From Bacteroidales bacterium (lineage in GTDB: Bacteria; Bacteroidota; Bacteroidia; Bacteroidales; Muribaculaceae): a DNA stretch of 64,000 nucleotides. Shown piece by piece: positions 49,053 through 61,884 of the stretch (its first letter is position 1; each line of letters starts with the position of its first letter). Made by a program: the position numbers and the translations under genes. The notes beneath the pieces are model-generated. The model saw only the letters and a list, made by a program, of their open reading frames with translations, searched no databases and was not told the DNA's origin. The stretch spans positions 20,443-84,442 of the forward strand of contig JAAVFI010000062.1 of the NCBI GenBank assembly GCA_014800815.1, given 5' to 3'.

Positions 49053-49668
49053 AGTTTTTCAATTTTGTAGTAAAATACTTTTATTCAACTTTCCTTATCA
49101 TCAAAAAATATGACTCTTACAAAATTACAAAATATAATTGAATGCAAGAACAGAATTCTCAATAAATTGAAAGTATTTACTCCGTTAGAACCCAGCATCC
49201 GTATAATCTGCAGAAGAAATATCCTTAACAGGCTTGATAACACATTGCTGCCGCCCCTTACCGAGCCTCTGTATTCGTAGGCTGAGTCGACATTCGGGAG
49301 TACTGTAGGCATAGTCTCATTAATCTGCGTAAGAAAGGGATGCTGGAGAATAGTTGTCATAGGAATCAGCACAGCCTCGTATAGAAAAGGGCATCCTTGA
49401 TTGCGCCATTGTAGATAGAATGCAGTCGTTCTTGAAGAAGTAGCACAGAAAACTTCTTGATGAATGACGCACGGAATAATCTGCATAAGCGGAAAAATTC
49501 AACGAGTTTAGAGTCAGGACAATAGAGGCAGTACTGACATCATCTCGGCATATTCGTACGACATTGTCATGGCACTATCCTCTAAGGTCTATCGAGAATT
49601 GAACGAGTCGTACGATATCTGCTTAAGATTTGAGCCGGTATGATTATCCGTTATTTCCACTTATCGAA

Positions 49669-51232
49669 TTAGGGTAATTCTATTAACCCTAAGGACTTTA
49701 GATAATTATATGTTGGATCGTAGAAGTCTGGATTTCTGCTCTTATCATCGAGACATCCATTCGTGCAACCAGACCCTTCTGGTACGACAATAATCATTCC
49801 TGCTCGAGCACGTGTAAGCAACACCCTATAAGCGTTCTTCATATAAAAACGCTTTATATTTTGGGTCTCTGTATCATTCATGCGGAAACTCCATTCGCGC
49901 CCATTGAATTCCCAGTATGTCCAACTATTTGTTTCCGGATTATAACGAAAGTCGGCATCCCACAAAATTGCTGTTAAATCGAGTTCAAGGCCTTGTACAA
50001 AAAATTCGTTGAGGGCAATTTCTAAGAAATTAGATGACAGGATGTTGTCGCCTGAGGCTAAAAACCACTTGGACACTTTATCTAAGAACTCGCTAACTTT
50101 TTTGATTTCAAAGCCTAATGGACGTAATCTTGCCGCTTTTGACGACATAAGGATTCCTATACGGATGTCGTCATCTTCGCCATCGAGATTAAAACCTCGA
50201 TGTTTCAAGAATAATCTTCGTTCACGCAATTTGTGCTTTGCACGTTCGATATCACGAGTAATATAAATCGGGAACTTTGTCTTGAATGAATCATAAAGAG
50301 TTTTAGCTTCCTCGGTGCTACACTCAAGTAATTCATGCACAAATTTGGCAACTTTGTTGCTTCTGCTTGATCGTTGGCAAGCAGTAAGATGCAGTGAAGA
50401 ATCAAAAGTGAGGCGTCCCTGCTCTTTGAAATACTCTGAATATTCATCAATTGAGACACCGTTATGGCTATTATATTCAGCCCCCTTAAATTCCTCTGAC
50501 ATGTAGATGTGCCAACCTGCAAACTGAGAATCTGATTTGATAGTTTCGAGCCATTTGCAGATTCCAGATTCTCCAGAGTGTATCTCTTGTCCACCACCAA
50601 CTAAGCAGACAAATACACCCCAATCCTGTTGATTCATATCCCACAGAAGTAGTCCAGGCTCCGAGAACGAGAAGTATTCGTCCTGCCAATATTTACGTCC
50701 ATTTGGGCCTGGATTTATCATTTTTGACTTATTCCATGCTCTTTGCGCTTCGTCAAAAATGATTATATGCTGACTGCCAGGCTCAGCGTCCGATCTAAAA
50801 CTTACTCTGCCACTACCAGGTGTATAGTCGAGCCGTTTGCTAAATATTTCCTTCTTATACCCATACGCATCTCTAATAATAGTCTCGATCGAGACCAGAT
50901 TTATTGGTCGATTTAGATTTGATTTATTCCTTTTTAGATCTTGTTTTAGAGCTTCTGTTAGCACTTTAACCAAAGGTCCATTTCCTGAAAGCATACTGGC
51001 CCCTTCGTTTTGCAAGGCAACAGAAATATTCAGATCAACAAGTGTCTTGCCCGCTCCAGGGACACCTGTTACGAAACAGATAGATTTATCCTTTCCTGCT
51101 GGTCAATTTTTGGTTTCCGGCACCACTGTGTTTATAATATAATTCTCAGCATTGAGCCGAGTCTCCTTTGAAGATTCCCCAATTGAAAAGCCAGTTACAT
51201 TATTCTGTTTCCATACATTACAAGCTGCTTCG
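49669..51232 (-). pseudogene. DUF2075 (Schlafen-group-3-like) DNA/RNA helicase-domain protein, disrupted
   Basis: Reading upstream of the listed ORF gives AACNVWKQNNVTGFSIGESSKETRLNAENYIINTVVPETKN*PAGKDKSICFVTGVPGAGKTLVDLNISVALQNEGASM: Walker A is 5' of the listed start and an in-frame stop precedes it; N-terminus missing. Confidence 0.75.
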
Positions 51233-51601
51233 ATAATGGTGGGATTGGCTTTGATTGAGAATATACGAGTCAATTATCCTCATCTGTCTCACATCAAGGC
51301 TCTTTGCCATTATCCCATGCGATATCTTATAAACGATACACAAGGCTTATCGGAGCGGGAAAGACAATACGCCCTGCATCAATCTACGCATATCGACTTC
51401 TTGATTATCAACCGAGTTACCAAAGAACCACTCCTTGCGATTGAGACTGATGGCTATAGTTTTCATAATGAAGATACTGAACAGTTTCAAAGAGACCGAA
51501 TGAAAGACAGGATCCTTGCGTTATACGGTCTTCCTCTGCTACGTCTTTAAACAGTAAGTCATAGCGAGGAGCAGAAAATAGTTGATATGCGAAATACGAG
51601 A
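51233..51601 (+). pseudogene. C-terminal remnant of a DUF2726-type nuclease-domain protein
   Basis: MVGLALIENIRVNYPHLSHIKALCHYPMRYLINDTQGLSERERQYALHQSTHIDFLIINRVTKEPLLAIETDGYSFH...LLRL*TVSHSEEQKIVDM; 5' part of the listed ORF is antisense DUF2075 sequence. Confidence 0.6.
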
Positions 51602-51637
51602 TAAATAACTATTAGGGATGATAGTTTTGTTCCCATA

Positions 51638-51693
51638 AGTCCCATTATCAGAACTTCGAGCCGCCGTTCGAGATTCCTGATAGCTGGGAGTGG
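51638..51693 (+). repeat. 56-bp inverted repeat arm (pairs with 55421-55476) in hsdS
   Basis: AGTCCCATTATCAGAACTTCGAGCCGCCGTTCGAGATTCCTGATAGCTGGGAGTGG identical to the reverse complement of 55421-55476. Confidence 0.93.
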
Positions 51694-52340
51694 GTAAAAT
51701 TGGAACAAATAGCATCGTCGAATATTGGATTAACTTATACTCCCGCAGCCATAGTTAAGGAAGGTATACCTGTTTATAGATCTAATAATATTCAAGACAA
51801 TCGCATTTGTTTGGATGAACTTGTCGAAGTATCATGCGACATTCCCGATAAGCAGATGTTGAATAATGGCGATTTGTTAATTTGTGCTCGAAACGGAAGT
51901 AGAAGACTCGTGGGTAAAAATGTCATAATTGATGGTTTAATACGTCCTACGTCTTTTGGTGCATTTATGGCTGTATGTAGAAGTCATTATAATCGTTGGA
52001 TTAAGATCTTGCTAGATACTTCTTACTTCAATTTATATCTTGATGAATCTAATTCTACAACAATCAATCAAATAACACAAAAGATGTTGTTGGACTTTTC
52101 AATGCCATTTCCGCCAGAGAGAGAACAAAAGAGAATTGCTAATTATATACAGGAGCTATTTGATGTTATTGATTCTGTTAACCAAAGTAAAGATGACTTG
52201 AAGGTTGCGATAACATATGCCAAATCCAAGATTCTTGAACTTGCGATGCAAGGTAAGCTTGTGCCTCAGGATGCCTCAGACGAACCTGCCGCCGATATGC
52301 TTAAACGCATCAATCCGAAGGCTAAGATTATAACTGATAA

Positions 52341-52378
52341 CCCACATTATCCGCAATTACCGGATAATTGGGTGTATG
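52341..52378 (+). repeat. 38-bp inverted repeat arm (pairs with 53304-53341)
   Basis: CCCACATTATCCGCAATTACCGGATAATTGGGTGTATG. Confidence 0.9.
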
Positions 52379-52803
52379 CGGCGCTTGAAGATATTGTTGA
52401 TTACGAGCAGCCGCAACCTTATATTGTCACAGATACAGCCTATTCAGACTATTATGCAACACCGGTTTTAACAGCTGGCAAATCGTTCATATTGGGATAT
52501 ACAAATGAGACAAATGGCATATATGGTAAATTGCCCGTGATCATCTTTGATGATTTTACTACAGACTCTCGCATAATTGATTTTCCATTCAAAGTTAAAT
52601 CATCTGCGATGAAGATTCTTTCAGTAAAAGAGGGGATTAACATAGAGTATGTAGCAGCATTTATGTCAATCACTCGGCTAATTGGAGATACTCATAAAAG
52701 ATATTGGATATCTGAGTATTCAAAACTTCTAATACCGTTGCCGCCAATTGCAGAACAGACAAGAATAATTGAAGCAATTAGAATATTTACGTCTAATTTG
52801 GAT

Positions 52804-53341
52804 TCAATCCAGCGAAATCTGAATTAGATTTAGATAATCAATGAATTCTTCTATCTTAGCCACAATGCGTTTTTGTTCCTCTATTGGAGGAATTGGCACA
52901 AGGTATTGCTTAACAATTGCGGGTTGAGCTCGGGTTAGACTTCCTCCTACACCTGAGACTTGGCTGCACAGCAATTTTCTAAATGAAGGACAAGAAAAAT
53001 AATATTTGGCATAAGGTGCGTATAGATTTTTTGAGCGTACAATAATCCATTCAGATGATGCGATCTTAGTGTTATTCATTTTATTACCAACAATCCATAC
53101 TCTATTAAGGTGTGGATTGATTTTACACAGCAATATATCATCCTCCGATACCGTCTGTTTGGTAGAACCGATCTCCTTGCCAGTAATATACTCGGGCTCT
53201 CCTTTTGAGAAAACTGGGATACTATAGAGTTCAAATTTCTCATCTGGGGATTGTAACGGATTGATATTTCGCGGACTATAGGAGTTGATGTCGGCAATGC
53301 TAACATACACCCAATTATCCGGTAATTGCGGATAATGTGGG
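52804..53341 (-). pseudogene. hsdS: Silent hsdS half-cassette (second TRD only)
   Basis: HYPQLPDNWVYVSIADINSYSPRNINPLQSPDEKFELYSIPVF...PPIEEQKRIVAKIEEFIDYL. Confidence 0.85.
53304..53341 (-). repeat. 38-bp inverted repeat arm (pairs with 52341-52378)
   Basis: Reverse complement of 52341-52378. Confidence 0.9.
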
Positions 53342-53384
53342 GTGTGTTATCTTATAATCATGTTCAACCAATATTGAATGTGAT

Positions 53385-54188
53385 ATGATAACTAAGTACA
53401 AATCTTTCCTTTCGCACCAAGATCTGGCTGCGAATACTGTCCGCTCTTATGTATGGACAGTAACCCGCTTCCTTGAAAAATACAAGGAGGTAACGCGAGA
53501 AAATCTACTCGCTTATAAAGGCTATCTTGTGGAACACCACAAGCCTCAAACCGTCAATCTCCGTCTTCAGTCTATCAATAAGTATCTGGAGTTTATTAAA
53601 AAGGAGAAACTCAAAATGCGCTTTATAAAAGTGCAGCAGAAAAACTTCCTCGAAAATGTAATCAGTGATGCTGATTACAAGTTTCTCAAAACAAAACTAA
53701 AGAAGGACGGACATACCTCATGGTATTTCGTCGTATGGTTTCTGACAGCTACCGGTGCTCGTGTGAGCGAACTGCTCCAAATCAAAGCAGAACACGTCCT
53801 ACAAGGCTACCTCGACATCTACTCTAAAGGTGGAAAGTTGCGTCGTCTTTACATTCCGAAGAATTTGCGTTCGGAGGCTACTCAATGGCTTAGAGAGCGG
53901 GATATAGAATCCGGGTATCTATTCCTCAACCGTTTCGGGGAAAGAATCACGACTCGAGGCATTGCACAGCAGCTTAAACTCTTCGCCCGAAAATATGGTA
54001 TCAATGAAGCCGTGGTTTATCCTCACTCCTTCCGTCATCGCTTTGCCAAGAACTTCCTCGACCGCTTCAACGATCTGGCGCTGCTTGCCGACCTAATGGG
54101 GCACGAAAGCATCGAAACAACCCGAATCTATCTTCGACGCACAGCCACAGAACAGCAAGCCATAGTTGACAAGATAGTCAACTGGTAG
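53385..54188 (+). CDS. Tyrosine site-specific recombinase (putative hsdS invertase)
   Basis: ATGARVSELLQI (catalytic R), HSFRHRFAKNFL (HxxR), MGHESIETTRIYLR (H...Y); located between inverted hsdS copies. Confidence 0.92.
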   Translation: MITKYKSFLSHQDLAANTVRSYVWTVTRFLEKYKEVTRENLLAYKGYLVEHHKPQTVNLRLQSINKYLEFIKKEKLKMRFIKVQQKNFLENVISDADYKFLKTKLKKDGHTSWYFVVWFLTATGARVSELLQIKAEHVLQGYLDIYSKGGKLRRLYIPKNLRSEATQWLRERDIESGYLFLNRFGERITTRGIAQQLKLFARKYGINEAVVYPHSFRHRFAKNFLDRFNDLALLADLMGHESIETTRIYLRRTATEQQAIVDKIVNW

Positions 54189-54220
54189 ACCCCCAAAAAG
54201 CATCTTTGCAATCCTTATAA

Positions 54221-55656
54221 TCAAGATTGCAAGGATGCGTCTATACTATCCAAGCAAGAATATAATTCCTCAATTCTAGCAACAATACGCTTTTGCTCTT
54301 TTAACGGTGGGATTAGGATTGGTATTTCTGCCATTTTCCCTTTATTTACTATAGAGATAGTTATTGCAGCTGAAAGAGAACGAATAATATCTTGGAATAT
54401 ATTAGCATTACAATAATAATATAAGAATTTCGGATAAAATGAAGAATCAGGTATGAGCGTGTTTATTTGCTGATTAGTTGCTCCTAAACGATTTATATAT
54501 CCGACTTTTCCAATTGAACCTATACAACATATTGCGATTGAGTCCTTGGGAATTCTTCGGGATACTTGTAAACCTTCCTCAGAAAGATACTCTGATGCCT
54601 CTGATATTATTTTTTTATCTAAATCCTGAGGTTTATAAAAAGGATACTCCTTTCCATAATATAGATGATTAGATTTAGAAGGAGTACATCCTGTTACTAC
54701 ATCTGCAATATCCTTTAGCTTAAAAATAGACCATCCAGTGGGGATATTCCAAGAATGTGGGTTATCGGTTATAATCTTGGCCTTAGGATTTATGCGTTTG
54801 AGCATATCTACGGCAGGTTCATCACTTGGATCTTGCGGAACAAGTTTCCCCTGCATTGCTAAATCAAGAATCTTGGTTTTAATCAACCTTATATTATTCC
54901 TTAGACCTTCTTTTTCATTCTCTAAATCCTCCATAAAGGAAGAAAACTTCTCATACCATTGAACGATTACCCTTTGTGTCGTTAATGGCGGTAGGGGAAA
55001 TATAGAGTCTGCTACTTTATCTGAATTCAGATTTGAAACAGCACTTCCACTTGCTTTATCAGTAAACTGTTCATACGCAAAAGTCGAAGAGAGTAGCAGA
55101 TAGAGAAAATCTTTGTCGAAAACATCTCCAATTGGGGATATAACTAGCCAACCGTCATGAATACAACCATCGATATTAAGGATATAGGGGCGCCCAAAAC
55201 TCATTGAGTTTGTTAGAAGAAAGTCTCCTTTATGAACGACTCGCGATTTGGATACACCTGCTGGGACTATCTTTTCTTTTGTGGTGTTAATATATTTTCC
55301 CTCTTTATCAGTATCGCCTATCTTTATCCAGTTGACTCCGTTTTCATCATCGGTTAAGAAAGATTTGATTGGACGAGGAGACCCTCCTCGTCCAACTTCA
55401 CATATTTCTCCAAGCCGAATCCACTCCCAGCTATCAGGAATCTCGAACGGCGGCTCGAAGTTCTGATAATGGGACTCAGCGGAAGATGTCTTAGTCTTTT
55501 TGGGACGTTTAATTTTACCTTCGGCAATGAGTCGTTCCTTCTCGGCACGAATGCGTTCGAGAAGTACAGAAGCAGGTTCATCGTTGGGGTCTTGCGGAAC
55601 GAGTTTACCTCTTATAGCGAGGTCAAGTATCTTTTGGCGGAGTTTTTTTGTATCCA

Positions 55657-55657
<1 letters not shown>
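54221..55657 (-). CDS. hsdS: Type I restriction specificity subunit (expressed copy)
   Basis: Two TRDs with repeated GKLVPQDPxDEP and KEQKRIVARIEEL motifs; overlaps hsdM stop. Confidence 0.93.
55421..55476 (-). repeat. 56-bp inverted repeat arm in expressed hsdS
   Basis: Reverse complement identical to 51638-51693. Confidence 0.93.
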
Positions 55658-57102
<1,445 letters not shown>

Positions 57103-59826
57103 TTATGCTGCTTTTTTATTAAATATCAAGAATTGTGAAAGAGAGAGTATAGCCTCTTTTGCAGAGTCGGCATTACCAAACGAGCGGATAATTTGCGCGG
57201 CAATCGTTTTATCGTAATCGCGGATATCCTTCAGTTCTGTTGAACCATTCGTCACGATGTATCCTACAATCTGACGAATCACCTCCTTCTGAGTGTCAGT
57301 CAAAGGTCGCTGTACCTGACCGCACCAGAGCTCAAAGCGCTGGGCTGCCATTGAGGGAAGACTTCTCAGCTCGGGTATAAGGTGCATTGCATAGCGTATC
57401 ACCTGAATGATATTCGTCAATGCATCTTTCTCATCCTTTGTGGTAAATTTCTGTACATCTTTAGGGCTGAGAATTGAATAGTTGTTCCACAGCTGCGATA
57501 CATTGAACTTATGATTTACCTCTCGTAGTTTACGGTCAAGATCTTTGAGAGTGGCGTATGTCAGCGGTTGGCCGGTGTTATTATAAATAATTCTCAAAGC
57601 CTCAATTTCATCTCGGTGGGCCTCGATATACTCTTCAAACGCCTTCGTAGTAGATGACGCCTCTTCAATAGAGAAGCCTTTCTCTATAAGAGAATCCTCA
57701 CCGGGCTGAAGAATATTGATGAAACCTGCGTTGAGTACACAGAGATATTCTCGCGCATCAGGATGAACAGCAAGAGGCCTTACGAGTCCTTTGCGTTCAT
57801 TATTCGGTTCATTTACATTTATATATGCCGGCAAAGTGCACGCTTCAAGCGCCTGATAGATATTTGCGGAGATATCGCTCATAGATACATGCGCAAGCTT
57901 TTCAAATTCACTGCGTTGCTCCTCAGAAGCCTTGTTATGGATTCGAGCCAATCGTGCAGCAATAAGGCGTAAATGGTCGTCGTGTACTTCGCCATGAGTA
58001 AGACGTTCTAACAATTGGCGAAGAGTTATGGTCTGAGTGGAGCGGTCGTCTCCCTGCGTAGGTATTGTATAACCATGCTCAGTTACACCTACAGCATCTA
58101 CCAAAAAGAAAATATCCTTGCTATACGCATTAGGAGTTACGTTGCGCAATTGTTCATCGCCGATAGTCCGAACGCCACGTCCTTTCATCTGCGTATAAAG
58201 CGGTTGAGACTCTACGTCGCGCATAAACATCACTACTTCAAGCGGCTTCACATCCGTACCGGTAGCGACGAGAGTCACTGTGACGGCTATTCGGAAATCT
58301 TTGTCATTTCTGAATGAGCGTATAAGAGCGTTGCTATCTCCGGCCGAGTATGTGATTTTCTGCACAAATCGGTCGGGATTTATCGTTATCTGATCCGCAA
58401 AGACTTCTTTTGCTATATTTACAATATTGGTAGCGTGCGCATCATTCAGCGCAAAGATAAGTGTCTTTGGCAGATAGTCCATATTGGGATCACGCTGCGG
58501 ATCTATAAACATTTCTGAATACACAGCATCACGAAATGTCTCCAGAATAAGCTTTATCTGTGCCGGATTTACTATACTCCTGTTAAGTTCTGTTGCCGTA
58601 TAGTTTCTTATCTCCCGATTCTTTACATCCTCGACTTTACCATTATAGCGAGTGATGCGGCGTAATTTATCTCCTTCGCGTATAGCACCGCCATCTTCAG
58701 TTGCCCGAGTCTTAATTCGATATACTCGATAGTCGACATTAACACCATCAACAATAGACTTTTCAAGAGTATAGTTTACCACTTGATTATTGTTGAAGAA
58801 AGCCAGAGTCTCCGGCACGGGAGTCGCTGTAAGGCCAACGAGTTTTGCAGTGCTGAAATATTCAAGCACTGCGAGCCAGTTGCCATAGATTGATCTATGA
58901 CATTCATCAATGATAATCATATCGAAGAAGTCGGGCGGCAAAAGGGGATTGGGAGGCAGAGTCATTGTTGACGTTACCTCTTCAGTAGCTTCTTCATCAT
59001 CTGAATCTTCGATATGTTGGCCGGAAAGCAGAGAGAAAAGACGCTGAATAGTAGAAATTACTACCTGATCACTTTCCTTGACCTTGGCCGATTTAAGACG
59101 ATTTACCTCAAAGATAGTATTTAAGGGATCTCCATTCTCCGTTAACCGGAAAGTTCCAAACTCACCCTCAGCTTGCTTGCCAAGGTTGTTACGGTCTACC
59201 AGAAACAAAACTCGCCGCATAGGAGTGTAATTCAACATTCTATATGTAGCAAGGCAGGCAGTATAAGTCTTACCGGCGCCTGTCGCCAACACCATTAATG
59301 CACGATTTTGGCCTGCGCGGAAACTCTTTTCCAATTCAGTAATCGCTTCATACTGACAATCGCGGAGGCCGCGTTTCTGTAATGTTGGCAAAGCGGCGTA
59401 GTAATCCGTAATACCAAGCATTCGGGTAATTTCTTTAGGCGTGTGTATCCTTTTAAGAGATTCATAGCATCCGGACGAATCTCTTAAATCTCGATAATAT
59501 AAGTCCCTGCCATTACTAACATAAGCTAATGGTAATGGATTCAGCCAAGCTTGACACCAATTCGGAACACTCTTTGTGTAGTGTTCGGCTTGTTCGGCCA
59601 CATTTGGGTCAGTTACATCTACTTCCTGACGCTTAGCTTCTAACACTCCGACTGCTTTACCATTTATAAATAGCAGATAATCAGCCTCGCAATTGCCGGT
59701 CATTAAACCTTCTTCGACTGCGACAGCAGATATCTCCGGAGAGTAGTGGTCTCTATCTACCACAGCCCAGCCGGCCTCCGCAAACATACGGTCTATTTTC
59801 TCTCTCGCTATCTGTTCTGGTGTCAT
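57103..59826 (-). CDS. hsdR: Type I restriction endonuclease subunit R
   Basis: GNCEADYLLFINGKAVGVLEAKR nuclease motif; LATGAGKTYTACLATYRML; IIDECHRSIYGNW. Confidence 0.96.
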   Translation of the reverse strand: MTPEQIAREKIDRMFAEAGWAVVDRDHYSPEISAVAVEEGLMTGNCEADYLLFINGKAVGVLEAKRQEVDVTDPNVAEQAEHYTKSVPNWCQAWLNPLPLAYVSNGRDLYYRDLRDSSGCYESLKRIHTPKEITRMLGITDYYAALPTLQKRGLRDCQYEAITELEKSFRAGQNRALMVLATGAGKTYTACLATYRMLNYTPMRRVLFLVDRNNLGKQAEGEFGTFRLTENGDPLNTIFEVNRLKSAKVKESDQVVISTIQRLFSLLSGQHIEDSDDEEATEEVTSTMTLPPNPLLPPDFFDMIIIDECHRSIYGNWLAVLEYFSTAKLVGLTATPVPETLAFFNNNQVVNYTLEKSIVDGVNVDYRVYRIKTRATEDGGAIREGDKLRRITRYNGKVEDVKNREIRNYTATELNRSIVNPAQIKLILETFRDAVYSEMFIDPQRDPNMDYLPKTLIFALNDAHATNIVNIAKEVFADQITINPDRFVQKITYSAGDSNALIRSFRNDKDFRIAVTVTLVATGTDVKPLEVVMFMRDVESQPLYTQMKGRGVRTIGDEQLRNVTPNAYSKDIFFLVDAVGVTEHGYTIPTQGDDRSTQTITLRQLLERLTHGEVHDDHLRLIAARLARIHNKASEEQRSEFEKLAHVSMSDISANIYQALEACTLPAYINVNEPNNERKGLVRPLAVHPDAREYLCVLNAGFINILQPGEDSLIEKGFSIEEASSTTKAFEEYIEAHRDEIEALRIIYNNTGQPLTYATLKDLDRKLREVNHKFNVSQLWNNYSILSPKDVQKFTTKDEKDALTNIIQVIRYAMHLIPELRSLPSMAAQRFELWCGQVQRPLTDTQKEVIRQIVGYIVTNGSTELKDIRDYDKTIAAQIIRSFGNADSAKEAILSLSQFLIFNKKAA

Positions 59827-60132
59827 AATTCATATTCTGATAAGACTGAATTATCGGATGTTGCAAAAATAGTGAATTATTTCGATAACAGCGCTGTAAA
59901 TTACCAATTTTCTCGTAGATTTTCAGGTGATAATTCAGGACAAGAGAATATTGTTGTATTATATTAAACTCTACATATATAATGAGGAGTTCGAATCGAG
60001 TAGAAGTTAAACACTAAATCACAGGGCGTTTATATCCTACTCGATTCATTCTGCCATCTGCAGCTTGATATTGGTCTTTTCCGACCTTTTACAAAAAAAA
60101 TGAGGGGATAGTGGAAAATTGCGGGGAAAAAA

Positions 60133-60164
60133 TTTGGTAGGAAAGGTGTTTTTAACTACATTTG
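60133..60164 (+). promoter_or_regulatory. Bacteroidota-type promoter TTTG-N20-TACATTTG
   Basis: TTTG 60133-60136; TACATTTG 60157-60164; upstream of ORF at 60191. Confidence 0.65.
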
Positions 60165-60190
60165 CAAAATATTAATAAAATAATCTATCC

Positions 60191-60835
60191 ATGAAAAGAC
60201 TTTACTTTGCTTCAATAAAACGTTTCACATTGCTTGTCGCTGCCGTCTGTTTCTCGCTTTCGGCTTTCGCTGCTGCCCCTGAAAATCTATATCTGCTCGG
60301 GGCTGTCTCTGACAATGGTACCATGCCTGCTGCAAAATACGATTGGACGGGGTATAAATTTGAGAAGGACGGAGATACGTATACTCTTAAGAATATCGAA
60401 TTCTTTGCCAGCTTTGGCGCACAGTCGGAATTTATAATCGCACTGGATAACGGTAGTCTAAATAATATTAAGAATAAAACTTTCTGTGAAGTCAATAACA
60501 ATCCGTTAGTGTTCGTTGACGGAACTTGTACTGCAGAATTAAAGAGATTTATAAATCCTACCAATCCTTCAACAACGACTTTACTTGCCGAACCCGGCAA
60601 ATACGATGTCACGCTGGAATACAGCCCTGCCACGGATAGCGCCAATGATACTGCGCTTCTTAAACTTGAGAAGGTGCAGGATATCGAAACGGGCGTTGCA
60701 AATCCCGAAGTGGCAGACGGAGCACACATTGAGTATTTCACTCTTACAGGTATCAAGGTCAGCGCTCCTACCCTCCCCGGCCTATACATTTGCCGTCAGG
60801 GAAATAAGGTATGGAAAGAACTCATTCGCAAATAA
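60191..60835 (+). CDS. Secreted hypothetical protein with T9SS-like C-terminal motif
   Basis: Signal peptide; C-terminus VEYFTLTGIKVSAPTLPGLYICRQGNKVWKELIRK similar to the 22808 protein. Confidence 0.65.
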   Translation: MKRLYFASIKRFTLLVAAVCFSLSAFAAAPENLYLLGAVSDNGTMPAAKYDWTGYKFEKDGDTYTLKNIEFFASFGAQSEFIIALDNGSLNNIKNKTFCEVNNNPLVFVDGTCTAELKRFINPTNPSTTTLLAEPGKYDVTLEYSPATDSANDTALLKLEKVQDIETGVANPEVADGAHIEYFTLTGIKVSAPTLPGLYICRQGNKVWKELIRK

Positions 60836-61220
60836 TTTCATTACATATAGTATGCTGTGAGCATAGATTTTACGATTGAAATTTCGGAGGTTGTCTAACA
60901 ATCGCCGTTTTGTTCATTCCTTAAAAAGACTCCCGTATGATTCGTATTGAATTGTACGGGAGTTTTTTACTTTTATTTTCTTATAGCCTTAAAATATTGT
61001 GGATTGTCAAATGAAAGTCTGTGTTTGCCGTCGCCCTCCCTCGACCAAACATCCATAACTTCTTTAAGGTATCTTGGTAACTCCATGTCCTCATTTATTT
61101 TATGGCGTAGTATTCTCCGAAATCGTTTATTGCATTGGTGCTTGCTTTTTCTGAGACTTACAACTTGTATAAATGACTATAGGATTTTTCTTCCTGCTTC
61201 TCGACATAAATTATCAGCTT

Positions 61221-61865
61221 CTATTTAACATTTCGAAATGATGTCTTTCTATTAAACCCTGCCGATTCAGCCTTTTGAACATCTGTCCGATTATCAACAA
61301 ATTCCTTATCATTTAGAGATGAGATATACGAACTTAAGTCATTGTATAAATCTTGAGGAGAAATGATAGCTGGAATAGGTGTACCACTTAAAATAGGGTT
61401 AGATACTGAGTCTTTCTCATCAACCCTAATATCAAGTGTCCCTCTTCGTATTAACGAGTAATCGTTATACGCTTTGAAAAAGGTCATTGGTGTTTTCCCT
61501 AGATGTTGAGACTTGGAAATCTCCATAGTTTTAACCAATCTCCAATCAATACAAACATTGGTCGAAGAATCGAGATACCGCTCTGCTTCAAGAAAATACC
61601 ATTTCAAGCCTACTTCAAGCATACACTTATAGATTACACCAATATGCTTTGTCACCCATTGATGCCTGCGACCATTCCATTCAAAGTACCGGTCTTCCTT
61701 TTTAGGTCTATCCGTTTCTAAACGATTATAATTAAAAAGTGGTGTATCAAGACTTTTTAGCACTGTGAACTGCCTCCGGTCATATACTACTTTTTCATCT
61801 ATACCATATATTCCACTCAGATAGTCGTAGTAGTCTTTATTTTTTCTTGATGTCAAGATTTTCAT
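61221..61865 (-). CDS. Hypothetical protein
   Basis: 214-aa ORF; WVTKHIGVIYKCMLEVGLKWYFLEAERY; no family recognised. Confidence 0.5.
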   Translation of the reverse strand: MKILTSRKNKDYYDYLSGIYGIDEKVVYDRRQFTVLKSLDTPLFNYNRLETDRPKKEDRYFEWNGRRHQWVTKHIGVIYKCMLEVGLKWYFLEAERYLDSSTNVCIDWRLVKTMEISKSQHLGKTPMTFFKAYNDYSLIRRGTLDIRVDEKDSVSNPILSGTPIPAIISPQDLYNDLSSYISSLNDKEFVDNRTDVQKAESAGFNRKTSFRNVK

Positions 61866-61884
61866 AGTAATGTGTCATTTTTAG

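Larger units (their letters stand above)
51638..52827 (+). pseudogene. hsdS: Silent hsdS cassette (two TRDs, no native 5' end)
   Basis: Starts at the inverted repeat SHYQNFEPPFEIPDSWEW; central linker MQGKLVPQDASDEPAADMLKRINPKAK; PPIAEQTRIIEAI. Confidence 0.85.

Noticed and set aside
49085-49486. 133-aa minus-strand ORF as a RADAR accessory (rdrC/rdrD-like)
   Set aside because: No convincing transmembrane/SLATT-like layout; region looks like decayed coding sequence in several frames.
51152-51550. Single 132-aa ORF as listed
   Set aside because: Its first part is antisense to the DUF2075 remnant and only the later part resembles a DUF2726-type protein; chimeric ORF from a deletion/rearrangement junction.
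51700-52827. Silent hsdS as an independently expressed specificity gene
   Set aside because: Begins inside the protein at the inverted repeat, with no promoter or native start; best read as a storage cassette.
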